Shown: positions 9,520-21,269, counted from the first letter of the stretch. The stretch: DNA of 64,000 bases from Saccharothrix coeruleofusca (GCF_014648515.1 NZ_BMRG01000008.1:163272-227271), one strand, 5' to 3'. Notes: generated from the letters alone by a model not told the origin. Program-made: numbers and translations.

Positions 9520-12500
9520 GTGAACAAGGGGAAAGCACGTCTGCTCTGGTCTGCCGCTTCGGCGTTGGCGTTGGCGGCGGCCGGGCTCTTACCGGTGCCG
9601 ACACCGGCCGCGAGAGCGGCGGAGGTCGCACCCAGGGCGGTCGCGCCACCGTCTCAGAGGTGCACCCAGGTGGCCGTGGCGGCGGAGGCAGCCCGTTCGT
9701 CCGCCCAGGCGCCGGAGAGCAGGCTGATCCGGGCGGATCAGGCGTCCGCGGCGTACGCGGCCCCGGACACGCCGCGACGGATGATCCCGGGTGACGAGCA
9801 CCCGGTGCGGGTGACCGTCCGCAACACCACGCAGCAAGCGCTGGTGGCGGGCAGGCACGTGCTGTCCTACCACTGGACCCTGCCCAACGGCACTGACGCC
9901 ACGGCCGGGAACCGGCTGGACACCGCGTTGCCCGCGAACGTGGCGCCGGGCGCGGAGGCCACTCTGGACGCACGGGTGAAAGCCCCGCAACTGGCCGACA
10001 TCGGCAACGACCGCGAGCAGTTCACGCTGCGGTGGGACGTCTACGACAACAGCACCCGCAAGTGGCTGTCCGAGACGACGGGCGTGCCCACCCTCGACCT
10101 CGACGTGCGCGTGGAGGAGCCCACTTCCGACCAGCTCGGGCTGGAGCACTTCTACTCCTACGCCAGTGTCCCCACCGGCGCGGGCGGGGACCTGTCCGTC
10201 AACGAGTTCTCCGGCAACGCCGTGTGGAACTACGACGTGTTGACCAACCCCAGCCGCGGCCTGGCGAGCTTCAGCCGGGTGACCTACAACTCCTCGGACA
10301 CCTCGGACTCCTACGCGGGCCCCGGGTGGTCGGTCACGGCGTCGACGCTGAACCGACTCGGCACACCGCTGGCGTTCGGCGGCCTGCTGCCGGGACTGCT
10401 CGGGTGGCCCACCACGGTGACCCTGGTCGACGGCGACGGCACCGGGCACGTGTTCGAGCTGAACAAGCACGACAGCGCCGACAGCCGGAAGTGGACCTAC
10501 GACGCGCCTGCCGGTGTGCACCTGTACCTGCAGTACCTGCCCGACAACGGGGAGGACCGCCGGTGGAGCTTCACCACGCCGGAGCGCACGCGGTTCTTCT
10601 TCGACGCGCAGGGCTACCACACGGCGACGGTGGACAAGAGCGGCAACACCATGTCGTTCACCTACGAGCGGGCGCTGCTGGGCAACCGCAACACCGGTGT
10701 GCTCAAGCACGTCACCGACGCCAACGGGCGCCGCACGCTGACGCTGGACTACTACCAGCGCGGTGACGCGTTCTCGTACATCCTGGGTGGCCGGAAGCTG
10801 ACCGGGACGAACCTGGACAACCTGTTCATCATCAACAAGGTCAAGTCGATCACCGACGTGTCCGGCCGGGTGGTGGCGTTCACCTACACCGACAAGGGCC
10901 ACCTCGGCGAGGTCGTCGACGGCCAGGGCAACCCGGACGCCAAGCCGTTCACGTTCTTCTACGACGAAGCCAACGCCAAGCTGCTGTCGGTGGTGGACCC
11001 GAACGGCGGCACCACCAGGGTGGACTACTTCACCGGCGCCGGTGAGGCGTTGCGCAAGTGGAACGTCCGGACCGTCACCGACCGGGGCCGGGCCGCGACG
11101 AACTTCGACTACGTCGACCCGGACGGCGACAAGGGGTCGAAGGTCGACTCCACGCTGGTGGACGGCAACGGCCGCACTACGCGCACCCTGCTCGACGGCT
11201 ACGGGCGGGCGGAGCGCATCACCAACGCCAAGGACGAGACCACCCGGCTGCACTGGGACGCCGACAACAACGTCGTCCGCCTCGTCGAGCACAACGGCGC
11301 CACGCAGACCTGGTCCTACGACCAGAAGACCGGCTTCCCGCTGGAGATCCGCGACGCCGAGGCCAACCGGACCGACGGACCGGCCACCCGCCTGGGCTAC
11401 CGCACCGAACTCGACGGGCACGTCGCCGACCTGACCGGGAAGACCACCCCCGAGGGCCGCCAGTGGGCCTTCGCCTACGACGACAAGGGCAACCTCCTCG
11501 CCGTCACCGATCCGAAGGGCAGCGCCACCCCAGAGCAGGGCGACTACACGTCACGCTACTCCTACGACGGCTTCGGGCACCTGATCGAGCAGACCGACGC
11601 CAACGGCCACACCACCAAGTACAGCGACTACGACGCCAACGGCTACCCGCGGCTGATCACCGACCCGCTCAACTGCGCCACGGCCTACCGCTACGACGAC
11701 GTCGGCAACGTCACCTCCGTCACCGACGCGCGGGGCAAGACCAGCACCTACACCTACGACATCTTCAAGCGCCCGCTGGACGCGCGCGAGCCGAAGGACC
11801 AGGCGGCCGGCGTCCACATCGTCACGCCGGGCCCGCGCTACGACCGCAACGACAACGTGGTGACCAGCACCGCTGCGAACGGCGCCGTCACCCGCGCCGT
11901 CTACGACCCGATGGACCGCCAGGTCGGCATCTACGCGCCCAAGGACGACGCGAACGGCCCGGAGAAGCTGACCACGTTCGACTACGACGCGGTCGGCAAC
12001 CTGATCAGGCAGACCGAACCCAAAGGGACGCTGACCCCGCAGGACCCGGACGACTTCACCTACACGTTCACCTACGACGAGCTCGATCGGGCCGTCCGGG
12101 TCGTCGACGCCAACGGAAACGTGCTCAGCGCGGAGTACGACGACGTCGGCAACCTCGTCGAAGAGGCCGACGCGCGCAAGAACAAGACCCCGAACCCCGA
12201 TGACTTCACCACCCGGTACGTCTTCGACGCCAACCACCAGGTGATCGAAACCGTTGACGCAGAAGGCCACTCGGCGAAGACGCGCTACGACCGCGACGGC
12301 AACGTCGTCGCCAGCACCGACGAGCAGGGCAACGAGACGCTCATCGAGCTGGACGAGCGCGGCATGCAGCGGGAGGTCCGCTCGCCGCACAGCTCCGACA
12401 ACGGCACCATCCGGTACTTCACCACCCGCTACGAGTACGACCAGGTCGGAAACCTCACCCGCACCACCAACCCGCGCGGGGTCGACACACCGGACAAGGG

Positions 12501-15500
12501 CGACGACTTCGTCAGCGAGACGGTCTACGACGAGCTCAACCGGGTGCGCGAGGAGATCCTGCCCTACGACCCGGCCGACCCGGAGCACAAGACGCCGGTC
12601 GCCACGATCAAGACCTACAACGAGGTCGGCGACCTGGTGGAGGTCAGCGCACCGCCGTCGCACGGTGAGTCGGTCCGCAACATCACCAGGCAGACGTACT
12701 ACGACAACGGCTGGCTGCGCACGTCGACCGACCCGTGGGACATCAGGACCGCCTACGACTACACCGCCACGGGCCAGCAGTCCAACCGCACGGTGACCAG
12801 CGCTGGCGGGGGTGCGCAGCGCGTGGAGACGTGGGAGTACTTCCCCGACGGCAAGCTCAAGAAGCGCTCCGACGAAGGCGTCCCGGTGGGCCGCAACGTC
12901 GTGGTCGTCGACAACTCCAACGCGGCGCGGACCCAGGTGAAGGGGAACTGGCGCACCGAGGAGTCCGGCAGGGGCTTCCAAGGCGCCGCGTACCGCGCCA
13001 CCGATGCCGACGACGCCACGTTCGCCTGGAAGGCCGCCGTTCCGGCCGACGGCACGTACGAGGTGCTGGTCCGCCACCCCGGTGGGACGGCCACGGACGC
13101 CGCGTACACCGTGGAGCACAACGGCGGCACGAGCACCGCGACCGTCGACCAGACCCGGCGGGCCGGTGAGTGGACCAGCATCGGCGAGTACGCCATGTCG
13201 GCGGGACAGCTGCGCACCATCACCCTGTCCGGCAAGGCCAACGGCACCGTGGCCGCCGACGCCGTGCAACTCGTGCGCGACAACAGCGCCGATGCCGACG
13301 ACGAGAAGAAGGTCTTCGAGCACCGGTACGACCCGAACGACAACCTCGTGGAGATGACCGACTCCACGCCGAACACCCCGGTCGACGCCTACCGCGTCGG
13401 GTACAACGCGGTGAACCTGGCGGAGAAGGTCGAGGAGCTCAAGGCCGGCGCGGTCAAGCACACCACCGACTACCGCTACGACGAGAACGACAACCTGACG
13501 TTCGCCAAGTTCGACGGCAAGTCGTCGCTCTACGAGTACAACGCGCGCGACCTGGTCACGAAGGTCACCAACAAGAAGGACGACAGCGACCAGGGCAAGG
13601 TCAACTCCTTCACCTACACGCCTCGCGGTCACGTCGAGCGGCACGTCAAGAGCAACGGCAACACCGTCGACTACACCTACTACCTCGACGGGCTGCTGCG
13701 CCGGCAGCTGGAGAAGAACAGCGACCAGGTCGTCGCCGAGCACAACCTGGAGTACGACTCCAACTCCAACAAGACCCGCGACGACGGGCGCAAGCAGAAC
13801 GCGGACGACCACGGCGCGACCATCAACGCCGACGCCACCTACACCTACGACCCGCGCGACCGGGTGCGGAAGGTGACGAAGAAGGGCGGAGACGGCGAAC
13901 GCACCGAGGAGTACAAGCACGACGACAACGGCAACGTCTGGGACCAGCGGGTCGGCGGCGCGCACACCACGTTCGAGTACGACCGCAACCGACTGCTGTC
14001 GTCCACCACGGACGGGCAGCGGGCGAACTACGACTACGACGCGTTCGGCCGCCTGCACCAGGTGACGCAGTCCGGCAAGCAGGTGGAGAAGTACACCTAC
14101 GACGGGTTCGACCGCAAGGTGGAGCACGTCAAGGACCAGGGCTCCGGACCGAGGACCACCAAGTACACCTACGACCCGCTGGACCGGCAGCAGACCCTGG
14201 TCGAGGGCGACAAGACCACGGCGTTCCACTACCTGGGCCTGTCCGACCAGGTTCTGACCGAGGACGAGAACGGCAAGCTCCGCAAGGCGTACCAGTACTC
14301 CAACGACGGCGAGCTGCTCGCACAGGTCAAGTACTCCGACGACGGCGGCGAGGAGGACTCGGTCTACGGGTTCAACCCGCACTCGGATGTCGAGCAGGTC
14401 ACCGATGCGAACGGCGACACGAAGTCCACCTACGGCTACACCGCCTACGGCAAGGACGACGAAGAGGAGTTCTCCGGCGAGGACAAGCCCGACCAGGCGA
14501 ACCCGGACAAGCCGGAGGAGAACTCCTACCGGTTCAACACCGCCCGGCACGACAAGAGCACCGACACCTACGACATGGGGTTCCGGGACTACTCGCCCGG
14601 TCTGAACCGGTTCTTGACCCTGGACCTGTACAACGGGGCGCTCGCCGACCTCGGCATGACCACCGATCCCTGGACCAACAACCGCTACTCCTTCGGCGCG
14701 GGCAACCCGCTGTCCCAAGTGGAGATCGACGGCCACGGGTGGCTCGACGACGCCGTCGACTGGGTGAAGGACAACGCCAAGGAGGTCGGTCACGCGGCAC
14801 TCGACGTCGTCGGCGTGATCCCCGTGGTCGGCGAGGCCGCGGACCTGGCCAACTCCGCTTGGTACGCCGCCGAGGGCGACTACGCCAACGCCGCGTTGTC
14901 CGCGGCCGCCGCAGTGCCGTTCGCCGGGTGGGGCGCCACCGCGGTCAAGGCGGGCAAGTACGCGGTGAAGGGCGCCGAGGTGGCGCAGGGCGGCGCGAAG
15001 GCGGCGAGCGCCGGGCAGAGCACGGCGAAGACGGCAGGCCAGGCGGCCGACGCCGGGGCCAACGGTGCCAAGGCGGCTCCGGCGCCGAAACCGGCGCCGA
15101 AAGCAGGCGGATCGAGTGGCGGCAAGCCCTCCGGGGGCGGGGGCGGCAAGGCCGGTGGCACGACGTCGACGGGCAAGAAGGCCTCCGGCGGCGGCTCGGG
15201 CGGCGGCAAGGCAGCCAACGGCGGCGGCACCAGCGCTACGAAGAGCGCCGCCGGCGGCGGTGGGAAGTCGAAGTCGTCGACGTGCAACAGCTTCGCGCCG
15301 GGAGCGGCGGTCGCGATGGCGGACGGCACCCGCAAGCCGATCGAGGACGTGCGCATCGGCGACGAGGTGCTGGCCACCGACCCGGAAACCGGCGACGTGA
15401 CCGGCAAACCGGTAATCGCTTCGATCACCGGCCGGGGAACGAAGGACCTGGTCGAAATCACCGTCGACGCGGACGGGGACGCAGGCACGGCCACCGGAGC

Positions 15501-16077
15501 GGTGATCGCGACCGACAAGCACCCCTTCTGGGTGGACGACCAGGGCCGCTGGATCGACGCGCAGGACCTGCGCCCCGGCGACCAGGTGCGCACCGACCGC
15601 GGCCTCAGGCTGTCGGTGGTGTCGACCAGGGTGTGGACCGAGGAGAAGCAGGTCCACAACCTCACGGTCGCCGATGTCCACACCTACTACATCCACGCGG
15701 GTGAGATCCCGGTCCTGGTCCACAACTGCGACCTGGACAGCGCCACGCCGGACCAGCTGCACAAGCTGGCGACCGAAGGCGGTTCGGCCAAGAAGTTGTC
15801 CCCCGCCGGGCGCAGCATCCAGAAGCACAGCGCGCCCAACCGACCGCAGGCGCAGCGCGACAAGTACGACTTCGGCGCGAAGAGCAACTCCGACCGCAAC
15901 TTCGTGGGCGACACGTACGTCGAGGAGATCCTGACCGATCCCCGGGCGACCAGGAAGCTCAACCACAACGCGACACCGCACTACGGCGGGTCTACTTTGG
16001 ACATCAGGATGGGCAACGGTGTCGGCGCGAGGTGGAGCATGCGCGGCGGCCGGATGACTTTCGAGGGGTTCCTGTGA
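9520..16077 (+). CDS. Secreted YD-repeat (RHS-like) polymorphic toxin with Hint domain
   Basis: Protein of 2185 residues with a signal peptide (about 1-34). A beta-rich N-terminal region is followed by dozens of YD repeats ([37 protein letters not shown]) to about 1665, forming the shell-like cage of RHS proteins. A golvesin/Xly-type binding domain interrupts the repeats at about 1125-1257. The RHS core end ([20 protein letters not shown]) lies near 1690, a hydrophobic pre-toxin segment at 1755-1825, and a Gly/Lys linker to 1915. A self-cleaving Hint domain spans 1922-2070, from [15 protein letters not shown] to VLVHNC. The last 115 residues are the variable toxin. The GTG start has GGGGGAA upstream. 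The immunity gene overlaps the stop. Confidence 0.92.
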   Translation: MNKGKARLLWSAASALALAAAGLLPVPTPAARAAEVAPRAVAPPSQRCTQVAVAAEAARSSAQAPESRLIRADQASAAYAAPDTPRRMIPGDEHPVRVTVRNTTQQALVAGRHVLSYHWTLPNGTDATAGNRLDTALPANVAPGAEATLDARVKAPQLADIGNDREQFTLRWDVYDNSTRKWLSETTGVPTLDLDVRVEEPTSDQLGLEHFYSYASVPTGAGGDLSVNEFSGNAVWNYDVLTNPSRGLASFSRVTYNSSDTSDSYAGPGWSVTASTLNRLGTPLAFGGLLPGLLGWPTTVTLVDGDGTGHVFELNKHDSADSRKWTYDAPAGVHLYLQYLPDNGEDRRWSFTTPERTRFFFDAQGYHTATVDKSGNTMSFTYERALLGNRNTGVLKHVTDANGRRTLTLDYYQRGDAFSYILGGRKLTGTNLDNLFIINKVKSITDVSGRVVAFTYTDKGHLGEVVDGQGNPDAKPFTFFYDEANAKLLSVVDPNGGTTRVDYFTGAGEALRKWNVRTVTDRGRAATNFDYVDPDGDKGSKVDSTLVDGNGRTTRTLLDGYGRAERITNAKDETTRLHWDADNNVVRLVEHNGATQTWSYDQKTGFPLEIRDAEANRTDGPATRLGYRTELDGHVADLTGKTTPEGRQWAFAYDDKGNLLAVTDPKGSATPEQGDYTSRYSYDGFGHLIEQTDANGHTTKYSDYDANGYPRLITDPLNCATAYRYDDVGNVTSVTDARGKTSTYTYDIFKRPLDAREPKDQAAGVHIVTPGPRYDRNDNVVTSTAANGAVTRAVYDPMDRQVGIYAPKDDANGPEKLTTFDYDAVGNLIRQTEPKGTLTPQDPDDFTYTFTYDELDRAVRVVDANGNVLSAEYDDVGNLVEEADARKNKTPNPDDFTTRYVFDANHQVIETVDAEGHSAKTRYDRDGNVVASTDEQGNETLIELDERGMQREVRSPHSSDNGTIRYFTTRYEYDQVGNLTRTTNPRGVDTPDKGDDFVSETVYDELNRVREEILPYDPADPEHKTPVATIKTYNEVGDLVEVSAPPSHGESVRNITRQTYYDNGWLRTSTDPWDIRTAYDYTATGQQSNRTVTSAGGGAQRVETWEYFPDGKLKKRSDEGVPVGRNVVVVDNSNAARTQVKGNWRTEESGRGFQGAAYRATDADDATFAWKAAVPADGTYEVLVRHPGGTATDAAYTVEHNGGTSTATVDQTRRAGEWTSIGEYAMSAGQLRTITLSGKANGTVAADAVQLVRDNSADADDEKKVFEHRYDPNDNLVEMTDSTPNTPVDAYRVGYNAVNLAEKVEELKAGAVKHTTDYRYDENDNLTFAKFDGKSSLYEYNARDLVTKVTNKKDDSDQGKVNSFTYTPRGHVERHVKSNGNTVDYTYYLDGLLRRQLEKNSDQVVAEHNLEYDSNSNKTRDDGRKQNADDHGATINADATYTYDPRDRVRKVTKKGGDGERTEEYKHDDNGNVWDQRVGGAHTTFEYDRNRLLSSTTDGQRANYDYDAFGRLHQVTQSGKQVEKYTYDGFDRKVEHVKDQGSGPRTTKYTYDPLDRQQTLVEGDKTTAFHYLGLSDQVLTEDENGKLRKAYQYSNDGELLAQVKYSDDGGEEDSVYGFNPHSDVEQVTDANGDTKSTYGYTAYGKDDEEEFSGEDKPDQANPDKPEENSYRFNTARHDKSTDTYDMGFRDYSPGLNRFLTLDLYNGALADLGMTTDPWTNNRYSFGAGNPLSQVEIDGHGWLDDAVDWVKDNAKEVGHAALDVVGVIPVVGEAADLANSAWYAAEGDYANAALSAAAAVPFAGWGATAVKAGKYAVKGAEVAQGGAKAASAGQSTAKTAGQAADAGANGAKAAPAPKPAPKAGGSSGGKPSGGGGGKAGGTTSTGKKASGGGSGGGKAANGGGTSATKSAAGGGGKSKSSTCNSFAPGAAVAMADGTRKPIEDVRIGDEVLATDPETGDVTGKPVIASITGRGTKDLVEITVDADGDAGTATGAVIATDKHPFWVDDQGRWIDAQDLRPGDQVRTDRGLRLSVVSTRVWTEEKQVHNLTVADVHTYYIHAGEIPVLVHNCDLDSATPDQLHKLATEGGSAKKLSPAGRSIQKHSAPNRPQAQRDKYDFGAKSNSDRNFVGDTYVEEILTDPRATRKLNHNATPHYGGSTLDIRMGNGVGARWSMRGGRMTFEGFL

Positions 16078-16544
16078 CAGATCGCGTTGAGGTCAGCGGC
16101 GGCTTCCGCCAGGAGGACTTCGAGGCCGACGGATCGTTGCGCGACGTGTGCGTGCTGGAGGCCGGCCTGCCGGTCTGGGAGCGCCTGGTACGCGCGGTCG
16201 TGGAATCGTCCTGGGAGCACCAGTTCGAGGTCGACGGCGAACCGCGTCCGCTGGAGGAGTTCTCGGTGTCGGAGTTCTTCGCCTCGGCGGAGGACCAGGA
16301 CGTGTCCGCCCGGCTGGCCGTCCGCGTGGGCGAGGTGTGGTTCGACTGCTTCTTCTCCGACGTGGAGGAGGTCGAGTTCAGCTTCGACCCGGCCGAGATC
16401 GCGGACGGTGAGCGCTTCGGCTCGCTGGAGCGGTTCATGGTCTGGCTGGCGGGCGCGTGCGATCGGAGAGTCGTCATGACGGTGGAGACCACCCGGCACG
16501 ACGACATACCAGTGTTGCTCGAAACGCGGAAAGTGGACGGTTGA
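16074..16544 (+). CDS. Putative immunity protein for the YD-repeat toxin
   Basis: Acidic protein of 156 residues ([20 protein letters not shown] at the start, later WFDCFFSDVEEVEFSF), cytoplasmic, no signal peptide. Its GTG start overlaps the toxin stop codon (GTGA), so translation is probably coupled. A small acidic gene directly after a polymorphic toxin is the standard position for the cognate immunity protein that protects the producer. I do not recognise its family; aromatic and acidic residues are spread throughout. The role is inferred from position, acidity and overlap, not from similarity. Confidence 0.7.
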   Translation: MTDRVEVSGGFRQEDFEADGSLRDVCVLEAGLPVWERLVRAVVESSWEHQFEVDGEPRPLEEFSVSEFFASAEDQDVSARLAVRVGEVWFDCFFSDVEEVEFSFDPAEIADGERFGSLERFMVWLAGACDRRVVMTVETTRHDDIPVLLETRKVDG

Positions 16545-16587
16545 GACGGCACGGGGGATTCCCTGGGCCGACTACGGAGGGGGAGCC

Positions 16588-17619
16588 ATGGGGCGGGGTG
16601 CGTTGGTGTGCCTGGGGGTCGCCGCGCTGACGGCGATGTCGGCGGTCTCGGCGCCGGTGGCGTCGGCGGCGACAGCGCTGCCGTTGTCGGGGTTCGGCGA
16701 CGTCGTGGTGGACAGCGTCCACCAGAGGGTGTTCGTCTCCGGTGGTGCGTCGTCCAACGGCGTGGCGGTGGCGGACTTCTCCGGCCGGGTCCGCGCGGTG
16801 ATCGAGAACCAGCCGGGTGCGGACGGCCTGGAGCTGAGCGGGGACGGCACGCGGCTGTTCGTGGCGCTGTCGGCGGGCGACGGCATCTCGGTGGTCGACA
16901 CGTCGACCCTGGCCGAGACCGCGCGGTACCCGACCGGGGCGGGCTCGTGCCCCACTCACCTGGCCCGCACGGGTGGTGTGGTGTGGTTCGGTTACGGCTG
17001 CGTGGACGGCAACTGGTCGGGCAAGATCGGCAGGCTGGACCCGGCGGCGGCCGAGCCGGTGCAGGGCGACCAGCAGGGCGCCACCCGGTTCCAGCGGGCT
17101 CCGCTGCTGGCGTCCTCCGGCACCGAGCAGGGACCGCTGGTGGCCGGGCAGTTGTCGTTGAGCCAGTCGACGGTGCAGGTCTACACCGTCTCGGGGACGG
17201 CGCTGACGGCCGGGGCGTCCGGCGACGTGGTGGGCGCCGGGCTCGCGGACCTCGACGTGACCGGTGACGGGGCGACGCTGTTCAGCGCGGCCGGGGGCCG
17301 GGACCGGGTCGAGGCGTTCGCGACGGCGGACTTGGCGCGTCGCGGTGCGTACGCCGCCCGGCCTCGACCCGCTGCCGTGTCGCTGGCGCCGGACAGCGCC
17401 TACGTGGCCGCGGGAGCGCTGACCAACGACTCCAGCGACGTGCTGATCTACCGCGTCGGCGGCGCGACGCCGGTGAACACCGTCGCGCTGGACAGCGGCG
17501 AGACGGTGCAGCCGCGTGGCTTGGCCTGGTCTGCCGACCAGCGGACGCTGTTTGTGGTCACCAGGCACAACAACGACCCGCAGCCGCGCCTGGAGGTCGA
17601 GCGCTACCCCGTTGGCTGA
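16588..17619 (+). CDS. Secreted beta-propeller repeat protein
   Basis: Protein of 343 residues with a signal peptide (ALVCLGVAALTAMSAVSAPV, cleavage near ASA-AT). Repeats of the YVTN/WD-like propeller kind follow: FGDVVVDSVHQRVFVSGGAS, LELSGDGTRLFVALSAGDGI, LDVTGDGATLFSAAGGRDRV and VSLAPDSAYVAAGALTNDSS. No catalytic motif is seen. Propellers of this type often bind ligands or cell-surface partners, and related genes occur next to large YD-repeat proteins in actinomycetes. A strong GGAGGGGGAG site precedes the ATG. It ends 19 bp before a long hairpin. Association with the toxin is inferred from position only. Confidence 0.75.
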   Translation: MGRGALVCLGVAALTAMSAVSAPVASAATALPLSGFGDVVVDSVHQRVFVSGGASSNGVAVADFSGRVRAVIENQPGADGLELSGDGTRLFVALSAGDGISVVDTSTLAETARYPTGAGSCPTHLARTGGVVWFGYGCVDGNWSGKIGRLDPAAAEPVQGDQQGATRFQRAPLLASSGTEQGPLVAGQLSLSQSTVQVYTVSGTALTAGASGDVVGAGLADLDVTGDGATLFSAAGGRDRVEAFATADLARRGAYAARPRPAAVSLAPDSAYVAAGALTNDSSDVLIYRVGGATPVNTVALDSGETVQPRGLAWSADQRTLFVVTRHNNDPQPRLEVERYPVG

Positions 17620-17637
17620 TGAGCGGATCAACCCGGT

Positions 17638-17685
17638 GAGGTGGCCGAACGCCGCACCCGCAGCGGTGCGGGGTTCGGCCACCTC
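17638..17685. terminator. Long GC-rich hairpin after the toxin operon
   Basis: GAGGTGGCCGAAC followed by CGCACC pairs with GGTGCG and GTTCGGCCACCTC around a short loop. The stem is about 19 bp with one unpaired base on each side. It has no T-tract, as is common in high-GC actinobacteria. It follows the propeller gene by 19 bp and can terminate transcription. Confidence 0.75.
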
Positions 17686-17998
17686 GCCTCGTCGGCACGT
17701 GCGGTGGCGGACCCTCGTGCTCGCCTGAAAATGCCGTCCGCGCAGTGGTCGGGCACCGGTGATGCCATGGTGGGTCGGTGGGTGTCGCGGAACTGCTGGT
17801 ACTCGCGCAGCAGTCCGGGGAGCCGGTGCTGTACTCGCCGAGGATGTCGTCCGAGCGGCTCAGGCAGCGTGGTGGTACCGGTGCGGAGCTTGCGCTCGTC
17901 TTCCCGGTCCGACTCCGGGGACCGCAGGACCGCACGGTCGCTCAGCTCGTCGGGGCAGGTCTGCGGTGATGTTCGCACCTCGGCTCCCCATGTCCCGA
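17686..17998. other. Gap without a supported gene
   Basis: About 310 bp between the hairpin and the GH27 stop codon. One short plus-strand frame (17778-17969, LLVLAQQSGEPVLYSPRMSS) is open, but it has no convincing start context or family. The stretch may be degraded coding sequence. Confidence 0.4.
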
Positions 17999-19657
17999 TC
18001 AGACTCGGGTCCACCGCTGGTTGGCGCCGTCATGGCAGGTCCACACGATCACCGGCGTGTTGTTCGCCGTGCCGTTGTTGTCGACGTCGAGGCACAGCCC
18101 GTTCCGCGCGTTGCTGATCGTGCCATTGCCGTTCAGGGTCCACTGCTGGTGCGTGCCGCCGTTGCAGGCCCACAACTGGACCCTCGTGCCCGCGGTGGCG
18201 TTGGTCGGCGTCTCCAGGCACTTGCCGAGCAGTTGCAAGGTGTTGCCGGTATGCATGAACCGCTGGTTGGCGGCGCCGTGGCAGTCCCAGATCACCGGTT
18301 GGGTGCCGTCGGCGGTGGAGCTCTCGGGCGCGTCCACGCACCTGCCTGCCGATGCGCTGCGCAGCGCGAAGGCCGTGGGCAGCGGGATGTCGCCGCCGCC
18401 GCTCACCCGGAACACGGCCGTGCCGTGGGCGGGGACGCTCGCCGAGATCGCGCCCGTGGTCGTGGAGGTCGCCCCCGTCCAGAGGTCGCGCAGGGTGAAG
18501 GAGCTCCCGGTCTTGCCGATGGTGTTCGCGGTCGTCGAGATGGTCGTGGTGGTGTTGCCCTGGTTGAGCATGGCCACCGCCACGTCCCCGTCGGCCAACC
18601 GCTTGGCGAGCACGCGCCGGGTGCCGTCGAAGGAGACCTGGACGCCCTGCAGGCCGAGGGGGTCCTGGTTGACCGTGATCAAGTCGCTGTTGTTGAGGAT
18701 GCTCAGGGTGGCCGAGGACGCGTTGCGCACGTCGTTGCCCGCGATCAGGGGCGCGGCCATGATCGCCCACATGGCGAAGTGGCTGCGCTGCTCGGTGTCG
18801 GTCATCCCGCCGTTGCCGACCTCCATCATGTCGGGGTCGTTGAAGCCACCGGGCTGGGCGTACGAGGCCAGCGGGACGGTCCAGTCGATGATGTTCTTGA
18901 CGCCCATGAACGAGTTGCCGTCACTGCCGGTGTCCCACCGGTTGGTGATGTCCTCGGTGGTGCGCCACATGTTCGCGACGTCGCCCCAGTCGCGCAGCCT
19001 GCCGGTCTTGGCGTGGATGCTGTTGGGGTTGATGCTGTAGACGATCGGCCTGCCGGTGGCGGCCAGGGCGTCCCGCATCTTCGCGAAGTCCCTGACCTGG
19101 TCGTCGATCGTGCCCTGCGGCGAGCACCAGTCGTACTTGAGGAAGTCCACGCCCCACGCGGCGAACTGGCGCGCGTCCTGCACCTCGTGTCCCTTGCTCC
19201 CGGTGGCGCCGGGGAAGGCGTTGAAGTACTGCGCGCACGTCTCGGCCGCAGGCACCTGGTAGAGCCCGAACTTCAGGCCCTTGCCGTGCAGGTAGTCCCC
19301 GAGCGCCTTCATTCCGCTGGGGAAGCGGGTGGGGTGCGCGCGGAGGTTGCCCTGGGCGTCCCGGTCGGGGTCGAACCAGCAGTCGTCCACCACCACGTAC
19401 CGGTAGCCCCGTGCGGCCATGCCGTTGGCGACCAAGGCGTCGGCGGTCTGCCGGATCAGCTGCTCGTTGATGTCGCAGCCGAACGTGTTCCACGTGTTCC
19501 AGCCCATCGGCGGCGTGCGGGCCACGCCGTTCTCCAGGGCCTGGGCCGGAGCCGCGGCGGTGGTCGTCACGGCGGCCGCACCCGCGACCACCAGGGCGGC
19601 GGCCGCCAACAGCGCGGCGAACCGCCCGCGGCGGGCGGAGGGGAGTAATCGAATCAT
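17999..19657 (-). CDS. Secreted GH27 alpha-galactosidase with C-terminal ricin-type lectin
   Basis: Protein of 552 residues: signal peptide to about 41, GH27 (beta/alpha)8 barrel about 48-320, beta-sandwich about 325-415, ricin-type beta-trefoil (CBM13) about 430-552. Signature PPMGWNTWNTFGCDINE starts the barrel. Nucleophile Asp is near residue 176 in FLKYDWCSPQG, and the acid/base Asp is near 277 in GGFNDPDMMEVGNG. The lectin has the QxW repeats (NQRFM, HQQWTL, NQRWTR). It removes terminal alpha-galactose (or beta-L-arabinopyranose, an activity known in this family) from plant polysaccharides. GAAGGA precedes the ATG. A terminator lies between it and the GH62 gene upstream. Confidence 0.92.
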   Translation of the reverse strand: MIRLLPSARRGRFAALLAAAALVVAGAAAVTTTAAAPAQALENGVARTPPMGWNTWNTFGCDINEQLIRQTADALVANGMAARGYRYVVVDDCWFDPDRDAQGNLRAHPTRFPSGMKALGDYLHGKGLKFGLYQVPAAETCAQYFNAFPGATGSKGHEVQDARQFAAWGVDFLKYDWCSPQGTIDDQVRDFAKMRDALAATGRPIVYSINPNSIHAKTGRLRDWGDVANMWRTTEDITNRWDTGSDGNSFMGVKNIIDWTVPLASYAQPGGFNDPDMMEVGNGGMTDTEQRSHFAMWAIMAAPLIAGNDVRNASSATLSILNNSDLITVNQDPLGLQGVQVSFDGTRRVLAKRLADGDVAVAMLNQGNTTTTISTTANTIGKTGSSFTLRDLWTGATSTTTGAISASVPAHGTAVFRVSGGGDIPLPTAFALRSASAGRCVDAPESSTADGTQPVIWDCHGAANQRFMHTGNTLQLLGKCLETPTNATAGTRVQLWACNGGTHQQWTLNGNGTISNARNGLCLDVDNNGTANNTPVIVWTCHDGANQRWTRV

Positions 19658-19708
19658 GGCGTTCCTTCGTCGACGGGTCGTTCCGCGCTTCGCGTTCGTG
19701 GTCGTGAG

Positions 19709-19741
19709 CCGGAGCCCCCGCACTCGGTGCGGGGGCTCCGG
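19709..19741 (-). terminator. Hairpin terminator after the GH62 gene
   Basis: CCGGAGCCCCCGCAC pairs perfectly with GTGCGGGGGCTCCGG around a TCG loop. It lies 7-39 bp downstream of the GH62 stop and upstream of the GH27 start, so it should limit read-through into GH27. Confidence 0.8.
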
Positions 19742-19747
19742 GGTCGG

Positions 19748-21247
19748 TCAGCGTTGCAGCGTCAGCAGGCCGGGGCGGTAGGGGAGCTTGCCGTAGTCAC
19801 CGCCGGAGCTCGGGTTGCGGCCCTGGTAGAGCAGTTGCAGGTTGCAGGGGTCGATGGTCTTGGTCTGGTCGGGGTTGGTGCGGATGAGGTCGCCGTGGCT
19901 GATGTCGTTGGTCCAGGTGGCGCCGCTGTTGGCCTTGCCCGCGAAGGGGTTGCTCTCGGTGGCGGCCTGCGGGGTCCAGGAGCCGCTGAGGCTGCTGGCG
20001 GTGAAGGACCGGAAGTAGCGGCCGTTCGCGCCGATGGCCTCGACGATCATCAGGTACTGGTTCTGGCCCTGGACCTTGTAGACCTCGGGCGCCTCGAACA
20101 GGTTGTTCGTCGTGTCGCTCATGATGGTCGTGTAGGAGGAGCCGAAGCTGCCGGGGAAGTTCCCGATGGGCATGACCTGGCGGTAGATCTTGCCGTTGTC
20201 ACCGGCGAAGAACAGGTACATGTTCTGGCTGTCGCCGATGAGCGTCTGGTCGATGGGGCCCGTGCTGGAGCCGGTGATGCTCGCCGTGGACAGCACCTGC
20301 GGCGCCGACCACCCGTTCGGGTTGGTGGGATCGGTCGAGGTCCGGTAGCTGAACGCGGTTCCACCCCACTGGTAGGCGAGCACCCAGATGTTCTTCGGGG
20401 CGAAGTAGAGCAGCGTGGGCGCGACGGTGCCGGAGCTCATCGCGTTCTGGCTCGCCGTGGCCATGTCGGACCAGTTGGTGAAGGGGGTGAAGTTCATCGA
20501 GCCCCAGCTGGTCCCGGTGTCGTGCGTGGTGGCGTAGACCAGGTGCTTGCCGTTGTGCACGACGTGGGTGAAGTCCTTGAGCGAGACCCACCCGGACCTC
20601 GGCTGCGCCAGCGGGCCCGCCGAGGACCAGCGGTAGCTCGACGGCAGCGAGCACGCACCGGGTTGGGAGGAAGTGGTCGTGGTCGTCGGCTGCGTGCCCA
20701 TGCGGACGAGTTGCCACTGCTGGTTGGTGCCGCCCCAGTCGCTGTACTGGACGATGTTGCCGCCGTCGTCGGTGGTCCCGCCCTGGACCTCGACGGCCTT
20801 GCCGCTGTTGCGGTTGATCAGCCGGACGTGGCCGCCGTCGGAGTCGGCCAGGCGGAACTGCTGGTTGGTGGTGTTGTTGTCGGTCCACTGGACGATGGCG
20901 CCGCCGTCGGCGGTGGAGAAGTTGTGGACGTCCAGCACCTTGCCCGAGTGGCGGGACTTGAGCCGGTAGTAGCCGCCCCCGGAGTCGACGAACTGCCACT
21001 GCTGCTGGTTGCCGTCGTTGCGGGTCCACTGGGTGATCCGCGCGCCGTCGCTGGTGGCCAGGTTGTAGACGTCCAGCGCCTTGCCGCTGTTGCGGTTGAC
21101 CAGCGTGTACCACGCGCTCGTGTCGACCGTCGCCGCCGAACTCGGTGTGCTGCCGAGTGCGACCATCACGGCGCTGACGAACGTGACGACGGCGGCTGCG
21201 GCGGCGCCGGTGGCCCGGCGCCGTCGAGGGGAGGATCGCTCTTTCAT
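19748..21247 (-). CDS. Secreted GH62 alpha-L-arabinofuranosidase with N-terminal ricin-type lectin
   Basis: Protein of 499 residues: signal peptide about 1-39, ricin-type beta-trefoil (CBM13) about 42-178 with NQQQWQF, NQQFRL and NQQWQL, a Thr/Ser linker about 182-192, and a GH62 five-bladed propeller about 198-499. Recognisable GH62 blocks are [20 protein letters not shown] and [20 protein letters not shown] (substrate-side aspartate), [40 protein letters not shown] (catalytic Glu region) and the C-terminal [15 protein letters not shown]. It releases arabinofuranose side chains from arabinoxylan. AAGGAG lies upstream of the ATG. It sits in a block with GH127, GH27 and GH43. Confidence 0.93.
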   Translation of the reverse strand: MKERSSPRRRRATGAAAAAVVTFVSAVMVALGSTPSSAATVDTSAWYTLVNRNSGKALDVYNLATSDGARITQWTRNDGNQQQWQFVDSGGGYYRLKSRHSGKVLDVHNFSTADGGAIVQWTDNNTTNQQFRLADSDGGHVRLINRNSGKAVEVQGGTTDDGGNIVQYSDWGGTNQQWQLVRMGTQPTTTTTSSQPGACSLPSSYRWSSAGPLAQPRSGWVSLKDFTHVVHNGKHLVYATTHDTGTSWGSMNFTPFTNWSDMATASQNAMSSGTVAPTLLYFAPKNIWVLAYQWGGTAFSYRTSTDPTNPNGWSAPQVLSTASITGSSTGPIDQTLIGDSQNMYLFFAGDNGKIYRQVMPIGNFPGSFGSSYTTIMSDTTNNLFEAPEVYKVQGQNQYLMIVEAIGANGRYFRSFTASSLSGSWTPQAATESNPFAGKANSGATWTNDISHGDLIRTNPDQTKTIDPCNLQLLYQGRNPSSGGDYGKLPYRPGLLTLQR

Positions 21248-21269
21248 GGATGTGCTCCTTCTCTGTGGG

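Noticed and set aside
11551-15981. Very long minus-strand open frame (about 1476 codons)
   Set aside because: It is antisense to the YD-repeat toxin; its Val/Arg-rich, low-complexity translation matches nothing and is produced by the GC-biased codons of the real gene.
17759-19648. Long plus-strand frame opposite GH27
   Set aside because: Antisense artefact of a high-GC gene; no family motif.
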